DNA of 64,000 bases. It comes from Miniphocaeibacter massiliensis. Lineage in GTDB: Bacteria > Bacillota > Clostridia > Tissierellales > Peptoniphilaceae. The translations under genes and the position numbers were made by a program. A model generated the notes under the pieces. The model saw nothing but the letters and a program-made list of their open reading frames with translations. It ran no database searches and was not told the DNA's origin. The stretch covers positions 1 through 64,000 of the forward strand of contig NZ_OCTQ01000001.1 in assembly GCF_900232905.1 (NCBI RefSeq). Direction: 5' to 3'. Shown here piece by piece: positions 44,365-53,481 of this stretch; position 1 is the first letter of the stretch; every line of letters starts with the position of its first letter.

Positions 44365-45447
44365 TTATCTAGAATAAGAAAAATCACCTTTTTTGTATCT
44401 TGTAAGAATAGAATTTAAAAGTATTAAAACTATAGTCATTATTCCTTGTATTACAAAAACTTTTGTAAGTGAACTATAATTAGATTTTGCAACTGCTGTA
44501 ATTCCTTCCATATACCAGTAAGGTGGGAAAATGGAAGATATTTTAAGCAAATATTCTGGTAAAAATTCTTGTTGTACAAATACACCAGAAATAAAACATA
44601 AGACAAGACTTATTATATTGTTCATTGAACCGTTTAATTTAACGTTTTTTGATAGTGAACTTATTATATAAGCTGCTATTGATATAGGTATTGCAAATAA
44701 TACTAAATTTAAGAAAAATAAAGGTAATTTTTCAATAGAAGATTTGTTTGTAAAGAATTCAAATAGTGAAAAGCCTAAACAAAATACAATTATAAGTATG
44801 GTCGATGACAAATAAAGTGACAAATTAAATTTACTTAATTTGGTCTTAGATATTCTAATTCTATTTTGTACACCGTCTTTTAAAAAAGAGTAGTAAGCTA
44901 AGAGTACAACTGACAAGATTATTATTAATATTATATAAGTAAGGTATATATAGTATCCTTCTGTTATACTCTTGTCTGAAGAATTTAATATTTCAAAGTC
45001 AGTGTCATCTGACAAGATATCAACAGTAGTTTTATAAGAGTTTTCTATATTAAAAGTATTTAAAGTTCTTGTGGTACTTAGATATTCGTTTATACTCATA
45101 TTTATTTCAACAGAATCCATAGTATTTTCGTTTGCAAAATAAGATATATTATTATCTTTACCGATAAATAGTACGTAAGATGACATATGACCAAATAGTA
45201 AATCTTTAGCCTCTTCTTTTGACATGTCTGAAATTGTAACCCTATATTTATCATCTAAAAAGTTAATTAAATTTTTGCTATCTTCATTTTTAACTTTATC
45301 TACTATATTTATTCTATAATTACTGTGTAAATCTTCTTCCGTTGAATAATTAGTTATACTTAATAAAGCTACAAACATAGCAATATATAAAAGAATGCTA
45401 AATTTATTTTTATATATAATTTTAAAGTAATTTTTAAGTGTTCTCAT
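44365..45447 (-). CDS. ABC-2 type transporter permease, subunit 2
   Basis: A 360-residue membrane protein with one N-terminal helix (about residues 13-32), a large extracytoplasmic loop to about 165, and five C-terminal helices: the ABC-2 (PF12698) topology. I start at the ATG with AGGAG upstream, seven codons inside the longest frame; it overlaps the preceding permease by 14 bases. Third gene of a minus-strand operon with an ATPase and another permease. Substrate unknown. Confidence 0.86.
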   Translation of the reverse strand: MRTLKNYFKIIYKNKFSILLYIAMFVALLSITNYSTEEDLHSNYRINIVDKVKNEDSKNLINFLDDKYRVTISDMSKEEAKDLLFGHMSSYVLFIGKDNNISYFANENTMDSVEINMSINEYLSTTRTLNTFNIENSYKTTVDILSDDTDFEILNSSDKSITEGYYIYLTYIILIIILSVVLLAYYSFLKDGVQNRIRISKTKLSKFNLSLYLSSTILIIVFCLGFSLFEFFTNKSSIEKLPLFFLNLVLFAIPISIAAYIISSLSKNVKLNGSMNNIISLVLCFISGVFVQQEFLPEYLLKISSIFPPYWYMEGITAVAKSNYSSLTKVFVIQGIMTIVLILLNSILTRYKKGDFSYSR

Positions 45448-46540
45448 ATTTTTTTCTCCTATATACAAATAAAGTTATAGTCAAAAATACTACAAATAAT
45501 AAGACCGTATTGATTAACCCACTGAAAAACCGTTCGGAATTTTCAAAGTAATATATTGATTTAAAAGTATTTGTAATAATTGTTGCTGGATTTATATAGT
45601 TTAATAATGGAAAATTTTCATTTACTAGGTAAGGTATGTTATTACTCATTAAACCAGCCAAGAATGAACTAAAAACGTAAAGTACAGCATTTATATTGTA
45701 TTTAGTAATAAGTTTTGCTTTTACCAAAGCAGATACTAACATTCCTTGAGAAAGCCCAAGTATAGTTCCCAAAGTTACTGCTGTAATAATTTTAGGTAAG
45801 TAGTCTATAATTGGAATTTTCAATATTAACATATATAAAACAGTTATATATGATACAAATAGAGAAAATGTCAACGCTCCCAGAAAGTGGGACATAAGTA
45901 ATTTAAATTTTTGCACAGGGGAGATTAATATTCTTTTTACATATTCCATGTCAGACTTAGGGTTTAAAATCTCTCCAACGTCAACACCTTGATTAGAAGC
46001 TGAAAGACAAGTCATTGCAAGTAATGAAAAGAAATATATTAAAGAAGATTTTTTATTTGAAGAATCAAATTTGTTAGTAATATTATTTTCTTCATTATAT
46101 GTTTTTGAAATTTCTTCCACATCTACATTAATATCACTGGTCATAACTTTTTCATATGTTTTTTGTATGTGATTATACATATTTACAGTTTCATATACTA
46201 TTGAAGCTGAAGTATCATTATCATAAACTATAACTTTTAAATTTTCGTTTCCTTTAATATAGGCTTTTATATTTTTATTTTTTAAATCATTTTCGTAATT
46301 TTTAGTATTTACTATTTTAAATAATTTCTTTTCTTTTGAAGCTTCAATATCTTTAAAAGTTTCTGATATAGAACTATTTTCTACCGCTATTGGAATAGAA
46401 GTAAAAGCTTCAGCATTATCCATTCTTGCAATAGTTAGATAAAATAATGTAGTTAGTATTATTGGGAACAGCAAACTAAAAAACATAGTTGATTTATTTT
46501 GGGCAAATTCTTTTATTTTTAAAATATAATTATTAAGCAT
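45434..46540 (-). CDS. ABC-2 type transporter permease, subunit 1
   Basis: A 368-residue permease with the same topology as its neighbour: one helix at about residues 18-38, a loop to about 175, then five or six helices (about 178-365) with DVGEILNPKSDMEYVKRILISP between them, a stretch typical of ABC-2 drug and lipid exporters. The ATG has AGGGA upstream and overlaps the ATPase gene by 8 bases. Confidence 0.86.
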   Translation of the reverse strand: MLNNYILKIKEFAQNKSTMFFSLLFPIILTTLFYLTIARMDNAEAFTSIPIAVENSSISETFKDIEASKEKKLFKIVNTKNYENDLKNKNIKAYIKGNENLKVIVYDNDTSASIVYETVNMYNHIQKTYEKVMTSDINVDVEEISKTYNEENNITNKFDSSNKKSSLIYFFSLLAMTCLSASNQGVDVGEILNPKSDMEYVKRILISPVQKFKLLMSHFLGALTFSLFVSYITVLYMLILKIPIIDYLPKIITAVTLGTILGLSQGMLVSALVKAKLITKYNINAVLYVFSSFLAGLMSNNIPYLVNENFPLLNYINPATIITNTFKSIYYFENSERFFSGLINTVLLFVVFLTITLFVYRRKKYENT

Positions 46541-47465
46541 TATCCCTTAACTCCCTTCCAGTAATATCTAAGAAAACATCATTAAGAGTAGGTGTTTTTA
46601 TATTTAGTGAATCATAAATAATATTATTTTGATTTAAATGATTTATAATATTGCTAATTACCATGTCATTGTCAACTATTATCTTTAGATTGTTACTTGT
46701 TTTTAGTAATTTATTTACTCCATTAATAGCACGAAGAGAATTTTCTAATCCATTTGATAGGTCAATATTATTTACTTCTAAAGAATTTCCAAGGCCAACA
46801 AAGTTTTTAAGTTCTTTAGTAGTGCCAGAAACAAGTATTTGACCTTTATCTATAATAGAGATTTTAGTAGAAAGATACTCTACCTCTTCCATATAGTGAG
46901 AAGTATAAATTATGGTTGCACCATTTCTATTTAGTTCTTTTATTCCTTCAAGTATTTTGTTTCTACTTTGAGGGTCAACTGCAACAGTTGGTTCGTCAAA
47001 AATTATAAGTTCAGGTTTGTGTGCAATACCACAAGCTATATTTAATCTTCTTCTAAGTCCACCACTTAACTTTGCTGGTAAAAACTTTCTAAATTCATTT
47101 AGTCCCGCAAATTCAATAGCTTCTTCAACATATTTTTTTCTTGTCGCTTTGTCAGATATATAAAGTCCACAGAAGAAATCTATGTTATCATACACATTTA
47201 AATCGTAAATAACTGAAATATCTTGAGGTATGTAACCTATTTTTGCTTTTAAGTCACTCCTTGAATCTGACATTTTTTTACCAAATAAGTAAACCTCACC
47301 TTTATCATATTTTAGAAGAGATAACATACAGTTAATAGAAGTGGTTTTTCCAGAACCATTTGGACCAACAAGCCCATAAATTTCTCCATATTCAACTGTT
47401 AAATTAAAATTATTTAAAGCTAAAACTTCCTTATATTGTTTGAATAAATTTTTTATTTCTATCAT
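46533..47465 (-). CDS. ABC transporter ATP-binding protein (exporter)
   Basis: A 310-residue ATPase: Walker A LVGPNGSGKTTSINCML (about residues 32-48), Q-loop GYIPQDISVIYDL, signature LSGGLRRRLNIACG (about 134-147), Walker B LIIFDEPTVAVDPQ, and His switch YTSHYMEEVE. The ~90-residue C-terminal extension fits DrrA/LnrL-type exporters. It is first in a minus-strand operon with two ABC-2 permeases and is divergent from a NarL-type two-component system, the layout of linearmycin-resistance-like systems. Hence export of, or resistance to, a membrane-active compound is likely but inferred. Confidence 0.9.
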   Translation of the reverse strand: MIEIKNLFKQYKEVLALNNFNLTVEYGEIYGLVGPNGSGKTTSINCMLSLLKYDKGEVYLFGKKMSDSRSDLKAKIGYIPQDISVIYDLNVYDNIDFFCGLYISDKATRKKYVEEAIEFAGLNEFRKFLPAKLSGGLRRRLNIACGIAHKPELIIFDEPTVAVDPQSRNKILEGIKELNRNGATIIYTSHYMEEVEYLSTKISIIDKGQILVSGTTKELKNFVGLGNSLEVNNIDLSNGLENSLRAINGVNKLLKTSNNLKIIVDNDMVISNIINHLNQNNIIYDSLNIKTPTLNDVFLDITGRELRDNA

Positions 47466-47759
47466 AATTAACCTCCTAGGGTATTTAAATTTTTACTGTT
47501 TAAAAGAATTAACTTTTAATGTAATTATATTATCGGTTAAATAGACAAATTATAGTAGTGAAAAAAATCACAACTTATATGACAAATGTCATAATAGTTA
47601 TTAATATATATATAAATCAAAACAAAGTTTAGAATGATACAAGAAGTTACTAAATAATTAAAAAGTTAAAATGTAAGTAATAAGTAATTTTATATGGATT
47701 TAGGTATGTTAATGTTAAATTAAATATTGTTAATATGCTAAAATAAGGGTGGAGGAAGT
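47466..47759. promoter_or_regulatory. Divergent control region between ABC exporter and two-component system, with palindrome
   Basis: TATGAC-aaat-GTCATA (47578-47593) is a 6-bp inverted repeat with a four-base spacer, about 113 bases from the ATPase start and 167 from the kinase start. TATAAT on the minus strand (47549-47554) may be the -10 of the ABC operon, with the palindrome just upstream of it. TAAAAT at 47742-47747 may serve the kinase. The palindrome fits in size a NarL-type dimer site. Confidence 0.5.
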
Positions 47760-48821
47760 ATGAGTAATATAAAAAGTTCTTTAATTATTTGGCTTGTGAC
47801 AACAATATATTTAATATTAAATTTTCCTATAGGCAATTCTTTAATAGCTGTAATTTGTCTAGGATTTTTGGGGATTTTATTTTTATGTAAAAATAAAATT
47901 TACCAGAATTTAACCTGTATTTTATTTTTTGCATTAATATTTTATGAATATAAATTTGCTTTTTTTATTCCTGTATTTATGTATTATTTATTAAGAGAAG
48001 AAAATTTTATAAATATAATATTATTTACAATATCTGAAGTTTTAGTGTTTTATGCATTAGAATATAAGTATTTCACTTTTGTTTCAGTAGTGATAATTTT
48101 TGCTTTTACAATAAAAATGAAAGATATAAAAAATTACCTTATAGAAGAAAAATATAGGAATTTTGTAATAGATTCAAAAGAGACACAGATATTTTTACAG
48201 AAAGAAAATAACAGACTAATAGATCAACAAGATAAAGGTATAGAAAACGCTATTCTAAATGAGAGAAATAGAATTGCAAGAGATATACACGATGGGGTAG
48301 GACATATTATTTCAAGAACTATCCTTCAAATAGGAGCAATGCTTGTTATAGAAAAAGATGAGAATAAAAAGCAAAATTTAAATAGTATAAAAAGTTCTTT
48401 GAACGAATCTATGACAGAACTTAGAAGAAGTTTACACAATTTGCAGGAAGATAATATTGACTTAAGGTATGAGCTACAAAAAATAGTTGAAGACTATACT
48501 TTTTCAGATATAGTATTTAATTATAGTTTAGATGAAGAAAAAGACTTAAACTTTAAATATTCTATTATATATATAATAAATGAGAGCTTAAATAATATTA
48601 TTAAACATTCAGATGCTACAATTGTAGAAATTAATTTACGAGAAACAGAAGATAATATTTATATTTTGGTAAAAGATAATGGTAGTAAGAAAAGTTCATT
48701 AAAGTATGGGATAGGGCTAAATTCTATAGAAGCTAGAGTGAAAACTATTAATGGACAACTACAAGTGTCAAATGAAAATGGATTTAGAATATTTATAAAT
48801 ATAGAAAAAGAGGAAATATGA
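47760..48821 (+). CDS. Sensor histidine kinase, NarL/LuxR-type partner (HisKA_3)
   Basis: A 353-residue kinase. About five hydrophobic segments fill the first ~120 residues, with no sizeable outside domain. The HisKA_3 box is ERNRIARDIHDGVGHIISRT (phospho-His about residue 179). The N-box is NESLNNIIKHSDAT and the G-box KYGIGLNSIEAR. This is the intramembrane-sensing type that senses membrane stress. GGAGG precedes the ATG; the stop overlaps the regulator by 4 bases. Confidence 0.88.
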   Translation: MSNIKSSLIIWLVTTIYLILNFPIGNSLIAVICLGFLGILFLCKNKIYQNLTCILFFALIFYEYKFAFFIPVFMYYLLREENFINIILFTISEVLVFYALEYKYFTFVSVVIIFAFTIKMKDIKNYLIEEKYRNFVIDSKETQIFLQKENNRLIDQQDKGIENAILNERNRIARDIHDGVGHIISRTILQIGAMLVIEKDENKKQNLNSIKSSLNESMTELRRSLHNLQEDNIDLRYELQKIVEDYTFSDIVFNYSLDEEKDLNFKYSIIYIINESLNNIIKHSDATIVEINLRETEDNIYILVKDNGSKKSSLKYGIGLNSIEARVKTINGQLQVSNENGFRIFINIEKEEI

Positions 48822-49429
48822 AAATAATTATTGTAGATGATGACAAAATGATAACATATGCTCTAAAAACGATAGTTGAGTCTGATGAAGAAATAGAAGT
48901 AAAAGGTATAGGATATGGATATGATGATGCTATAAATCTTTTAGAAACAAATAAAATTGACATAGCACTACTCGATATTAGAATGGGAGAAAAAACAGGG
49001 TTAGATATCTTAAATTATATAGTATCTAAAAAATTAGCTGTAAAGGTATTATTTTTAACTACTTTTATGGATGATGAATATATAAAGTCTGCAATTTCTT
49101 TAGGTGCTTATGGATATATATTAAAAGATGATTTCGAAAATATTGTACCAGCGATAAAAGCGGTGTGTGCAGGTCAAAAAGTATTTGGTGGTGATGTAAT
49201 AAATGCCATTTACGAAAATAAACCAAGTAAAGTAGATTTAAGCAATGAATTGACACAAAAGGAAATAGGTATATTAAAAGAAGTTTCTGAAGGTTTAAAT
49301 AACAAAGAAATAGCAGCAAAGTTATTTTTAAGTGAAGGAACAGTAAGAAACTATATAAGTGTTATTTTAGAAAAATTAAATTTAAGAGATAGAACACAAC
49401 TTGCAATATATTATCTCAATAATAAATAA
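48818..49429 (+). CDS. Response regulator, NarL/LuxR family
   Basis: A 203-residue regulator. The receiver has IVDDDKM (about residues 4-10), phospho-Asp in IALLDIRMGEKTG (about 53), and LFLTTF. The C-terminal LuxR helix-turn-helix is LTQKEIGILKEVSEGLNNKE followed by IAAKLFLSEGTVRNYIS. Its probable target is the divergent ABC operon. Overlaps the kinase gene. Confidence 0.9.
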   Translation: MKIIIVDDDKMITYALKTIVESDEEIEVKGIGYGYDDAINLLETNKIDIALLDIRMGEKTGLDILNYIVSKKLAVKVLFLTTFMDDEYIKSAISLGAYGYILKDDFENIVPAIKAVCAGQKVFGGDVINAIYENKPSKVDLSNELTQKEIGILKEVSEGLNNKEIAAKLFLSEGTVRNYISVILEKLNLRDRTQLAIYYLNNK

Positions 49430-49440
49430 AGAGGCGAGAA

Positions 49441-50094
49441 TTGATAGTAAATGTAAACGGTATAAATATAAATTACGAAAAATATGGAACAGGTGAAAAA
49501 TCTATAATATTCTTACATGGTAATGGAGAAACTTTAGACATATACAAAGATATTCCTAAACATTTAAAAGAATATACAATTTATATGTTAGATACAAGAA
49601 GTCATGGAAAAAGTGAAGAGGTAAAAGAACTATATTATGAAGATATGGCAGAAGATGTAGCAGCATTTTTAGATAGACTTAAAATACAAAATCCAATTTT
49701 ATTTGGGTTTTCAGATGGTGGAAACTCTGGACTTATACTTGTAGGAAAATATCCGAATGTACTATCAAAACTAATAATAGCAGGAGCAAATATGTATCCA
49801 TCTGGTATGAAAAATAAATTTTTAATACCAATAAAACTAGCGTATATATTTAATAAAAGTCCTAAGGTTAAATTAATGGCAACAGAACCAAATATAAAAA
49901 AAGAATTTTTACGTAAAATACAAGTACCAGTAATAGTTTTGGCAGGATCTAAAGATATAGTTAGGGAGAGTCATACTAAAAAAATAGCTAGAAATATAAA
50001 AAATTCTAAATTAGAAATAATTGAAGGAGAAAGTCATTCTTCTTATATTTTAAATAATGAAAAACTTTATAATGTAATAAAAAAATACTTGTAA
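49441..50094 (+). CDS. Alpha/beta hydrolase
   Basis: A 217-residue alpha/beta hydrolase: oxyanion-hole segment FLHGNGETLD (about residues 24-33), nucleophile Ser in FGFSDGGNSG (about 92), acidic residue in LAGSKDIVR (about 175) and His in GESHSSYI (about 200). Substrate unknown. The start is TTG with GAGGCGAGAA upstream; it follows the two-component pair by 11 bases and is probably in the same transcript. Confidence 0.83.
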   Translation: MIVNVNGININYEKYGTGEKSIIFLHGNGETLDIYKDIPKHLKEYTIYMLDTRSHGKSEEVKELYYEDMAEDVAAFLDRLKIQNPILFGFSDGGNSGLILVGKYPNVLSKLIIAGANMYPSGMKNKFLIPIKLAYIFNKSPKVKLMATEPNIKKEFLRKIQVPVIVLAGSKDIVRESHTKKIARNIKNSKLEIIEGESHSSYILNNEKLYNVIKKYL

Positions 50095-50162
50095 TTATTA
50101 AATTAAAAAACAGTTGTTGATGTTAAACTAAATATATATAAATATATGTTAGGAGATATCTA

Positions 50163-50624
50163 ATGGAAATTTGTTCAGAATGTTATAGTAGCAACAGTAG
50201 AATAACCCCAGTATTAAAAGCTAAAGAATGTCTTGAAAAACATACACAATATATTTGTGGAACTTGTGGTAGATGTATATGTATAGAAAAAGATAAAAAG
50301 CGTGGACTTAGAAGGTGGAATTTCCCATTCAAGTCTTTAGAATTAGCTATTTTATATTTACGAACGGCAGAAGCAAAAGAGAAGAAAATTTGTGGTATAT
50401 ATGAAATAATTGCAAAAAATGGAAGAAAGTCTTATAAGATATTTTCAAGTGAAGAGGACTTTAAAAAGTATTTGTCAAAAAATAAAGATAAAAAAGGAAA
50501 CTTTAAAAATCCAGTTTATTCAAATAAAGAATATAAAGTATATCCTAATACTGAAATAAGAAAATTAAGTAACTGTGAAATAAAAGAGTATTTAGAAGAA
50601 CAAAGTGAAAAAAATTGCAAATAA
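50163..50624 (+). CDS. Small protein with two zinc-knuckle-like Cys pairs, unknown
   Basis: I do not recognise a family with certainty. The 153-residue protein opens MEICSECYSS and has CGTCGRCIC at about residues 32-40, so a CxxC...CxxCxxC zinc site is likely in the first 42 residues. The rest is basic and helical (DKKRGLRRWNFPFKSLELAI) with a C-terminal Lys- and Glu-rich part. It might bind nucleic acid. AGGAGA precedes the ATG. A strong terminator follows. Confidence 0.7.
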   Translation: MEICSECYSSNSRITPVLKAKECLEKHTQYICGTCGRCICIEKDKKRGLRRWNFPFKSLELAILYLRTAEAKEKKICGIYEIIAKNGRKSYKIFSSEEDFKKYLSKNKDKKGNFKNPVYSNKEYKVYPNTEIRKLSNCEIKEYLEEQSEKNCK

Positions 50625-50656
50625 AAATCAGCTATATTTAAATATAGCTGATTTTT
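50624..50656. terminator. Strong bidirectional terminator
   Basis: About 16 bp of perfect stem AAAAATCAGCTATATT / AATATAGCTGATTTTT between two convergent genes. Confidence 0.9.
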
Positions 50657-50660
50657 TCTC

Positions 50661-51947
50661 TTATTTATAAAACTCTAAAAAAACTTTATAAATATATTCT
50701 TGGTCTTTTACACCACCTAATTCTCTTATAGAGTGCATAGAAAGTATAGGGTTTCCAATATCTACAGATTTAATATTTAAATTTTGAGTCGTCATTGGTC
50801 CAATTGTAGATCCTCCTAAAATATCAGAGCGATTTACAAAGTATTGGACAGGAACATTTGCCTTTTTACATAGGTTAGCAAATATTGCAGATGAATATGC
50901 ATCGCTAGTATAGTTCATTCTTGCAGATACTTTTACAACAGGACCTTGGTTGATTAAAGAAAAGTTAGTAGGATCATTTTTTTCAAGATAATTAGGGTGA
51001 ACACTATGTGCTTGGTCAGAAGAAATTATAAAAGATTTATCTATGGCTATGTCAAAATCTTCAAAATTACCACCAGTTGAAGTAATTATTCTTTCTAGAG
51101 TATCCCTTAAAAATGGAGAACCAGCACCTTGTTTAGTTTGAGAACCTATTTCTTCATTATCGGAAACTAAAATTACTTTTGTAAATTCAGAAATATCAGA
51201 ATCTAAAAGAGCTTCCATACTAACATGAGCCATACCTAAATTATCAATTTTACCAATGGTATAAAACTCATTGTTATTTCCAACATATTCACCTTTTTGC
51301 CTATCATAAAGAAATAGATCAAAGTCCAAAATATCTTCTATATCTACATTTAATTCTTCGGAAAGTATATTTAAAAGATAATTTTCTTTTTCTAATTCAT
51401 CGTTAATTAACCCAATTAAAGGAAGAGTATCTTTTTGTTTATTGTAAGTATAGCCATTATTTATTTCACGATTCATATGAATAGCTAAGTTTGGAATAAT
51501 TAATAAATTTTTATCTATATTTACATTTTCAGATTCTGGATTAAATAAATCATTGGATTTTAAAGTAACTCTACCAGCTAAAGAAAGTGGTCTATCAAAC
51601 CAAGTACTTAAAATAGGACTACCATAAACTTCTGTATTTAATTTTACAAAATGTTTTTTCTCAAACATCTCAGGTGATGGTTTAACTCTAAAAGTAGGAG
51701 AGTCGCTGTGAGAGCCTATAATTCTAAAAAAATTATTTTCTAAATCACTTCCTAATTGAAAAGCAATCAATGTACTACTATTATTTGTTAAATAATATTT
51801 TCCTTTTTTTTCTAAATTCCATTTTTCATCTCGTTGTAGTTTTTTATAACCTTTTGACATTAAAGATTTTTCAAAGTTTTCAATTACATGAAAAACAGAA
51901 GGACTATTATCTATAAAATTCATTAATTTATCAGTTAAATTATTCAT
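50661..51947 (-). CDS. apeB: M18 family aminopeptidase
   Basis: A 428-residue M18 (PF02127) zinc aminopeptidase. Motifs in order: GSHSDSPTFRVKPSPE (about residues 77-92), AIHMNREINNGY, DNLGMAH (metal), VSDNEEIGSQTKQGAGSPFL (catalytic Glu), SSDQAHSVHPNY and SMHSIRELGG with the final His ligand. It removes N-terminal residues from peptides in the cytosol. The ATG has AGGTG upstream. Confidence 0.93.
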   Translation of the reverse strand: MNNLTDKLMNFIDNSPSVFHVIENFEKSLMSKGYKKLQRDEKWNLEKKGKYYLTNNSSTLIAFQLGSDLENNFFRIIGSHSDSPTFRVKPSPEMFEKKHFVKLNTEVYGSPILSTWFDRPLSLAGRVTLKSNDLFNPESENVNIDKNLLIIPNLAIHMNREINNGYTYNKQKDTLPLIGLINDELEKENYLLNILSEELNVDIEDILDFDLFLYDRQKGEYVGNNNEFYTIGKIDNLGMAHVSMEALLDSDISEFTKVILVSDNEEIGSQTKQGAGSPFLRDTLERIITSTGGNFEDFDIAIDKSFIISSDQAHSVHPNYLEKNDPTNFSLINQGPVVKVSARMNYTSDAYSSAIFANLCKKANVPVQYFVNRSDILGGSTIGPMTTQNLNIKSVDIGNPILSMHSIRELGGVKDQEYIYKVFLEFYK

Positions 51948-52015
51948 AATTACACCTCATTAAAATATTTTTTCATAAATGATTATATCATTAAATATAA
52001 CAGTAATTAATATGT

Positions 52016-52021
52016 TATAAT
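52016..52021 (+). promoter_or_regulatory. Extended -10 box upstream of the STM3941-like pair
   Basis: TGT-TATAAT (52013-52021), with no clear -35. Confidence 0.45.
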
Positions 52022-52048
52022 CGTCTAGGCTATAATTAGGAGGATAAT

Positions 52049-52627
52049 ATGAATGATTTTAATGAAACATATGAAATAATAGAAATTTTCGAGAGTAAAT
52101 TTAAAAATATAGTTTTGTTTTTTATGTCTTTAATTATGACATTAATGGGAGCACTTATTATTTTTGTCATTTTGGATAATGGAATTGAATCTATAAAAAT
52201 GGTATTTATGTTTGTAGCAGGTGTAGTAGTAATTTTATTTTTTGGATTTTGTTTTATTTTTATATTTAAACAATCATTTAGAAGAGACCCAGTTATTGTA
52301 TTGAACAAAGAAGGATTTTTAAATAAAAAACAATCTTATTCAAAAGAGATACCATTTATACCTTGGTCTAGAGTTAAAAAAGTTTCTTTGAAAGATATGT
52401 TTACTGAAAGTTTTGTTTGTATTGATATAGAGGATGAAGAAGAATATGTTGAGAGTATGAGTAAAACTATGAGAATGGGAATAAAAGCAAATATAAAAAT
52501 GGGATTTCCAGCTATATGTCTTTCAGCAAATTCTTTAAAAGGGTTCAATAATAAGGAACTATTTCATTTATTTGGAACTTTTTATAGCAGATATAAATAT
52601 GAAAATGGGATAGAAGAACAATATTAA
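52049..52627 (+). CDS. STM3941-like two-helix membrane protein, copy 1
   Basis: A 192-residue protein: a short acidic N-terminus, two membrane helices (about residues 25-46 and 52-74), then a cytosolic PH-like segment with VIVLNKEGFLNKKQ, IPFIPWSRVKKVSL and MGFPAICLSANSLKG. The pattern of ending in a short conserved P-x-x-x-L-S/x-A-x-x-L element fits the STM3941 family as I remember it. Function is unknown. GGAGG precedes the ATG. A paralogue follows. Confidence 0.72.
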   Translation: MNDFNETYEIIEIFESKFKNIVLFFMSLIMTLMGALIIFVILDNGIESIKMVFMFVAGVVVILFFGFCFIFIFKQSFRRDPVIVLNKEGFLNKKQSYSKEIPFIPWSRVKKVSLKDMFTESFVCIDIEDEEEYVESMSKTMRMGIKANIKMGFPAICLSANSLKGFNNKELFHLFGTFYSRYKYENGIEEQY

Positions 52628-52647
52628 AGAAAGGATGTTAAGTAAAT

Positions 52648-53238
52648 TTGGAAAATTTTGGACTTGAAGATTTAAATATAGAGAATAAAGTAATAGAGAT
52701 ATATGAAAGTAAGATGAAAAATGTAGGAGTGCTTTTTTTAGCGCTATTACTTGTAGTTGCTTCAATTTACTTAGGAATATATAGAAACAAGATAGATATT
52801 TTTACCCCGTTAATATCGATAATTTTTTCAGTAGTAGGAACAGTAGTTTTTATTGTAGCAATAGTATATAGTGTTAAAAATTTATTTAAAAGAGAACCTG
52901 TACTTATATTTAACAAAGATGGATATTATAATAAGTATCAATCTTATTCTGAAAAATATCCTTTTATATGTTGGAAAGACGTGAAAGATATATCTATGGG
53001 AGAAGTAGCATCAACAAAATTAATATGTATAGAGATAGAGAATGAAGAAGAGTATGTTGAAAGCATGGATAAAAATGTACGATTTGGAGCTAAAACAAAT
53101 ATAAAAATGGGATTCCCAGCAATAACTTTGTCAGCAAAGACATTAAAAGGAGTACAGATTGATGATTTATTTGGGATTTTTGCAGTTTTTTATGGCAATT
53201 ATAATGGAAATTTAGAAATAATAGATGAAGAAGAGTAA
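52648..53238 (+). CDS. STM3941-like two-helix membrane protein, copy 2
   Basis: A 196-residue tandem paralogue of copy 1. The strongest shared part is EEEYVESM followed by R-x-G-x-K-T/A-NIKMGFPAI near residue 150. The start is TTG, with AAGGA rather far upstream (about 13 bases), so translation may be coupled to copy 1. Two helices at about 28-48 and 55-76. Confidence 0.72.
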   Translation: MENFGLEDLNIENKVIEIYESKMKNVGVLFLALLLVVASIYLGIYRNKIDIFTPLISIIFSVVGTVVFIVAIVYSVKNLFKREPVLIFNKDGYYNKYQSYSEKYPFICWKDVKDISMGEVASTKLICIEIENEEEYVESMDKNVRFGAKTNIKMGFPAITLSAKTLKGVQIDDLFGIFAVFYGNYNGNLEIIDEEE

Positions 53239-53263
53239 TAAAATTCAAAAAGATTAATATATC

Positions 53264-53292
53264 TTGAATAAGATAAATTGTAATGCTATAAT
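53264..53292 (+). promoter_or_regulatory. Promoter of the ribU riboswitch transcript
   Basis: TTGAAT (53264-53269), 17-base spacer, TATAAT (53287-53292) with an extended TGC. The start site falls at the first base of the riboswitch. Confidence 0.8.
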
Positions 53293-53297
53293 AAGTA

Positions 53298-53405
53298 TAT
53301 CTTCAGGGCGAGGTTAAATTCCTCACCGGCGGTAAAGTCCGCGAGCCGAAAGGTTGAATTGGTGTAATTCCAATACCGACAGTATAGTCTGGATGAAAGA
53401 AGAGA
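53298..53405 (+). promoter_or_regulatory. FMN riboswitch (RFN element)
   Basis: All RFN hallmarks are present in order: ATCTTCAGGGCGAGGT, CTCACCGGCGGTAAAGTCC, GCGAGCC, AATACCGACAGTATAGTC and GGATGAAAGAAGAG, with P1 formed by TATCTTC and GAAGAGA. FMN binding is expected to turn off ribU. The downstream hairpins are described separately. Confidence 0.96.
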
Positions 53406-53432
53406 GCTTTTAAATATCTAGTATATTAAAAT

Positions 53433-53459
53433 GCCCCGAAGAATATTTGGGGCTTTTTT
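53433..53459 (+). terminator. Riboswitch-controlled terminator
   Basis: GCCCCGAA / TTTGGGGC (53433-53440, 53446-53453) followed by six T. It sits between the FMN aptamer and the ribU ribosome-binding site. Confidence 0.85.
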
Positions 53460-53464
53460 ACGCC

Positions 53465-53481
53465 CCTCAATATTGAGGAGG
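53465..53481 (+). promoter_or_regulatory. RBS-sequestering palindrome before ribU
   Basis: CCTCAATATTGAGG (53465-53478) can fold on itself and hide part of the ribosome-binding site GAGGAGG (53475-53481). Confidence 0.5.
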
